Of a stretch of DNA of 64,000 bases, positions 60,998 through 64,000 are shown piece by piece. The notes under the pieces were generated by a model. The model worked only from the letters and a program-made list of their open reading frames with translations. It did no database searches and was not told where the DNA came from. Made by a program: the position numbers and the translations under genes. The stretch lies in NCBI RefSeq assembly GCF_032302195.1, contig NZ_CP135275.1:496001-560000 (forward strand). The letters run 5' to 3'. This DNA comes from Paenibacillus sp. MMS20-IR301 (GTDB lineage: Bacteria; Bacillota; Bacilli; Paenibacillales; Paenibacillaceae). Position 1 is the stretch's first letter, and every line of letters begins with the position of its first letter.

Positions 60998-62742
60998 AAA
61001 GCCACCTCTTCTCTTTCCTGTGTGTATACCGGAAGCTCAATATCAATACGTGCGCCAGCCCCCGGCTCGTTGGTGAAAGCGAGTGCTGCCCGGGGGCCGT
61101 AGATCAGCGCCAGGCGCTGCCGGATGTTGTGGATGCCGATATGCCGCTCGTCAGCTCCGCCTATCCGGCTTCCCTTGCGCAGGGCCTCCAGCACATCTGT
61201 GCCGAAACCGTCCCCCGAATCTGTAATGGAAATCTGCATTACCTCAGAGAACGGCGCCACTGTGACATCAAGCGAGATGATCAGAAGCTTTCCGGGCACG
61301 GCCTCATGTTTGATGGCATTCTCTATGAAGGTCTGAATGATTAAAGGCGGAACGGGAATCTGCAGCACCGCATCGTCCACATGCAGCCGGAAGCTCAGAT
61401 GATCCTGGAAACGCAGCCGCTGAATATCGAGATAATTGTTCACATGGGCAATCTCCTGCTCCAGCGGGACGAGGTGGTTACCGGCCAGGGCATACCGCCA
61501 ATAGTTTCTGAGACGGACGGACATTTCCTGAATCAGCAGCGGTTTGTTTAGTCCGGCCAGACTGTGGATGGTACCCAGGCAGTTCATGAAGAAATGCGGG
61601 TTGAGCTGCAATTGTAAATATTGCAGCTCGGCCTTTTGCTTCTGCAGCTTTTCTTCATAGATGTTAATCTTCAGCCGCTGGATTTGTCCGGTCATATCAT
61701 CAAAGGTATGGTTGACCAGATTAAATTCATCGCACAGCTTCTCGTTATGCAGCCTGACATTGAAATTGCCGGAGCGGAGCAGCTTCATTCCCTGCCGCAG
61801 CTTGTTGAGCGGAGAAATGACCAGCTTGCTTAAGGTCCAGGTCAGCAGGAGCAATATGACCAGCACGCACAGGGAAATTGTAATAATCAGGGACTGCAGG
61901 GAATCCAGGCCGTCCAGGATGCTGTTGTCCCGGATCATAGCGACCAGGCTGAAGCTGCCGCGTGCCGAGCTTTGCACAATAAGCATATATTTGTTGTTCC
62001 CGACATCCGTGAAATGATAGTTATTGAAATTAATGCCCAGATCCATCGGCAGTTTGCGGAAGTCGGGCTGCGGAATCAGCGGAGTGCCGTCATTCAGGCT
62101 CAGGAACAGCCGGTTCATGCCGCTGAAGCTTTTACCCTGCAGGGGTTCGACAAGATTCTTGACCTTGAGCCAGGCCCCGACATCGGTGCCCCAGACCTTT
62201 ATCGTACGCAGGAGGTAGAACTCATGGTCGATCTCAGCGGTATACCAGCTGGAACGGCTCTCGAACAGGCCGGATTCCCTGACATAGTTTTTGAGCTTTT
62301 GCTGCTCCAGGAACGGCACGCCTTGCTGCGCAGAATCAAGATAGACATCGGCTTCCTTGGAGTAGATGAAGAAACCGTCGACCGACCGGTAGCCCCAGAT
62401 TGATTTGTTTAACGACTGCTCGGCCCGGTACTGGGCCAAATAGCGGTCGATGTCCCGCGGCGGTTTCTCAATCGTGCGGATATCCACCTCAAGGGTGCTC
62501 ATGCCTGCCAGGAAATTCTCAACATCCGCCAAGGCGTCGTCAATCTGCTCCATATAGATATCCAGTGTGTTTTTATGTGACTCGAAGACCTGGCCCCGCA
62601 CGACCTGAATCGCATAGACATTGTTGAAGATCATTAACAGAAGCAGAATCAGCATGACTATGGAGATGCTTCCTATAATCCGGAACTTCAGCGAATTGGG
62701 TGAGATCATTTGCTTAAGTCTTCTGAGCATTGTTTTCACCAT
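60994..62742 (-). CDS. YesM-type sensor histidine kinase, second system
   Basis: A 582-residue kinase with two membrane segments (about 17-38 and 276-300), an external sensor domain between them, HAMP (SPLNKLRQGMKLLRSGNF), H383 in LQLNPHFFMNCLG and a HATPase domain (SITDSGDGFGTD, HIGIHNIRQRLAL). It is divergent from the solute-binding protein gene at 62955, the usual arrangement for a sugar-sensing pair. The first system (20521-23854) is homologous but clearly distinct in sequence. Confidence 0.9.
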   Translation of the reverse strand: MVKTMLRRLKQMISPNSLKFRIIGSISIVMLILLLLMIFNNVYAIQVVRGQVFESHKNTLDIYMEQIDDALADVENFLAGMSTLEVDIRTIEKPPRDIDRYLAQYRAEQSLNKSIWGYRSVDGFFIYSKEADVYLDSAQQGVPFLEQQKLKNYVRESGLFESRSSWYTAEIDHEFYLLRTIKVWGTDVGAWLKVKNLVEPLQGKSFSGMNRLFLSLNDGTPLIPQPDFRKLPMDLGINFNNYHFTDVGNNKYMLIVQSSARGSFSLVAMIRDNSILDGLDSLQSLIITISLCVLVILLLLTWTLSKLVISPLNKLRQGMKLLRSGNFNVRLHNEKLCDEFNLVNHTFDDMTGQIQRLKINIYEEKLQKQKAELQYLQLQLNPHFFMNCLGTIHSLAGLNKPLLIQEMSVRLRNYWRYALAGNHLVPLEQEIAHVNNYLDIQRLRFQDHLSFRLHVDDAVLQIPVPPLIIQTFIENAIKHEAVPGKLLIISLDVTVAPFSEVMQISITDSGDGFGTDVLEALRKGSRIGGADERHIGIHNIRQRLALIYGPRAALAFTNEPGAGARIDIELPVYTQEREEVAL

Positions 62743-62765
62743 CCAGCGTATAGTTATTTCTGTTA

Positions 62766-62779
62766 TAATAGCGCTTACA
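62766..62779 (-). promoter_or_regulatory. cre-like site in the divergent kinase / binding-protein region
   Basis: Read on the minus strand, TGTAAGCGCTATTA matches cre at 13 of 14 positions. It lies 24 bp upstream of the kinase gene start and could bring the two-component genes under CcpA. Confidence 0.5.
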
Positions 62780-62954
62780 TCTTAGGGTATCTTCAAAAAT
62801 ACTTAAGAATACTGCGGTTGTCAAGAAATGTTTGGCCATGCAAATACGTCCGGTGAAAAGCTCACATTAGTGATAATTCTGCAAATGATAATGATTTTTT
62901 TATCCTGAAGCACACCTTATACTCAAATCATCCAATTGAAAAAGGGGGATTCAA

Positions 62955-64000
62955 ATGAGCAGAACCAAATTACCGCTGATTGCGGTGTTATGCCTGGTCA
63001 TCATCATGGCAGGAGTTCTGAGTGCCTGCCAGCAGAAAGAGAACGGCGGGAATGCTGCCGAAGGGGCGGGGCAGGAGACGGTATCGCTGGTAATGACCAT
63101 GCCGACCTTCAGCACGATACCTAAGGAAATAACGAAGGTGCAGGAGGCGATGAACGAAATTTCGCGTAAGGAGATTGGCGTAGAGGTGGAGCTCCAGATT
63201 ATTGATTCCGCCGCCTATAACCAGCAGATGATTCTGATGCTGGCCAGCGGCGAGAAGCTGGACATTATGTCGGGCCTGTTCACGTACAGCTCGGCATATC
63301 AGAAGGGACAGCTGACCGAGCTGGACGGGCTGCTTGAAGAGCACGGGCAGGGCATTATCAAAGCGCTCGGTGAGGAATATATCAATGCCACCCGCATCAA
63401 CGGCGTGCTGTACGGACTGCCGAACCTGCGTGATTTTGCAAGCGGATACGGGGCATTCTCGATGCGCAAGGATATTTTGGACAAATACAAGATTGATATC
63501 GCCACTATTAAGACCATAGAGGATGTAGGGAATGTATTCAAAATTGTCCATGAAAACGAACCGAATCTGACTACAGTAGCACCATCCGCCGAGTCTTTCC
63601 TGAATCAATACCGGAACTTCGACGGACTCGGCAACGACTTTGGCGTACTGCTTAATTACGGGGAAAAGCTGGAAGTCGTCAATTTGTTCAAATCAGAGGA
63701 TTATAAAAATTATTTGAAGCTGGTCAGAGGCTGGTATCAGAACGGGTACATCAGCAAGGATGTGACTACGACTACGGAGGCAGTTACGCCGCGGGTGAAG
63801 GCCGGCTCGTTATTCGCCTATAACACCACCTGGAAGCCCGGCATTGAGCAGCAGGAATCCAATATGGCAGGTACCCCGATGTTTATTGTCCAGACGCTGG
63901 ATTCATTCATGCCGGGCTCGAGCGTGTCGTCCATGCCGTGGACTATTCCGATTAACTCGGAGCATCCGGATAAGGCGATGGAATACCTGAACCTGCTTTA
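62955..64000 (+). CDS. Sugar-binding lipoprotein (LplA-like), cut by window edge
   Basis: The frame starts at ATG 62955 after AAAGGGGGA and runs off the right edge (348 residues visible). The signal peptide ends in a lipobox, VLSAC (C25). MTMPTFSTIPKEITKVQEAM and LASGEKLDIMSGLFTYSS place it with the other Lpl-type binding proteins here, though it is not a close copy of either. Permease genes probably follow outside the window. The YesM/YesN pair across the divergent region should control it. Confidence 0.88.
   Translation, partial: MSRTKLPLIAVLCLVIIMAGVLSACQQKENGGNAAEGAGQETVSLVMTMPTFSTIPKEITKVQEAMNEISRKEIGVEVELQIIDSAAYNQQMILMLASGEKLDIMSGLFTYSSAYQKGQLTELDGLLEEHGQGIIKALGEEYINATRINGVLYGLPNLRDFASGYGAFSMRKDILDKYKIDIATIKTIEDVGNVFKIVHENEPNLTTVAPSAESFLNQYRNFDGLGNDFGVLLNYGEKLEVVNLFKSEDYKNYLKLVRGWYQNGYISKDVTTTTEAVTPRVKAGSLFAYNTTWKPGIEQQESNMAGTPMFIVQTLDSFMPGSSVSSMPWTIPINSEHPDKAMEYLNLL

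Overview
The window looks like a chromosomal segment of a soil- or plant-associated Paenibacillus or a close relative. This is inference from content: moderately high GC, Gram-positive ribosome binding sites, several YesM/YesN-type two-component systems, Lpl/YtcQ-type sugar ABC transporters that lack their own ATPase gene, an S-layer-anchored glycoside hydrolase, and a treA-treP-treR operon of the Bacillus kind. I see no rRNA, tRNA, phage, transposase or CRISPR.

Layout. 1-2509: the start of an AraC regulator, divergent from a ThuA / Gfo-Idh-MocA pair. 2510-3677: a long non-coding stretch rich in short repeats. 3678-8257: trehalose operon (phosphotrehalase, a PTS permease with fused EIIA, GntR repressor) with two palindromic operators. 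8274-12149 (minus strand): an OmpR-type two-component system and a BcrAB-like ABC exporter with a 28-residue membrane peptide, separated by a 260 bp element with 13 bp terminal inverted repeats. 12479-15021: two GH43 glycosidases. 15354-44118: a large carbohydrate locus. 44202-52143: miscellaneous genes (SDR/TetR, cardiolipin synthase, DUF1877, GNAT, an ECF sigma factor with a SnoaL-like tail, VOC protein, APH-type kinase, CPT-like kinase). 52318-55975: a Fur-boxed heterodimeric ABC transporter with a vestigial ORF in front. 56179-59212: MMPL exporter with its TetR regulator. 59360-62742: a second YesM/YesN system, divergent from a sugar-binding lipoprotein cut by the right edge.

The most interesting unit is 15354-44118. 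It encodes a secreted, SLH-anchored GH85 endo-beta-N-acetylglucosaminidase, a sensor/regulator pair, two complete sets of substrate-binding lipoprotein plus two permeases, and then signal-peptide-less GH3, GH38, GH125, GH130, GH38 and GH20 enzymes. Read together this is a full route for N-glycans. GH85 releases the glycan outside by cutting the chitobiose core, an ABC system imports it, GH38 and GH125 remove alpha-mannose, GH20 removes beta-GlcNAc, and a GH130 phosphorylase splits the remaining Man-beta-1,4-GlcNAc. The family assignments rest on motifs; the pathway is inference.

Regulation is unusually readable in places. Two promoters (ThuA pair and GH43 pair) share a 21 bp-period direct repeat at exactly the same distance from the -10 box. 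The tre promoter carries a TreR-like operator in its spacer. A perfect 7-1-7 Fur box precedes the ABC pair, and cre-like sites precede several sugar genes. The intergenic DNA also carries at least three families of short dispersed repeats.
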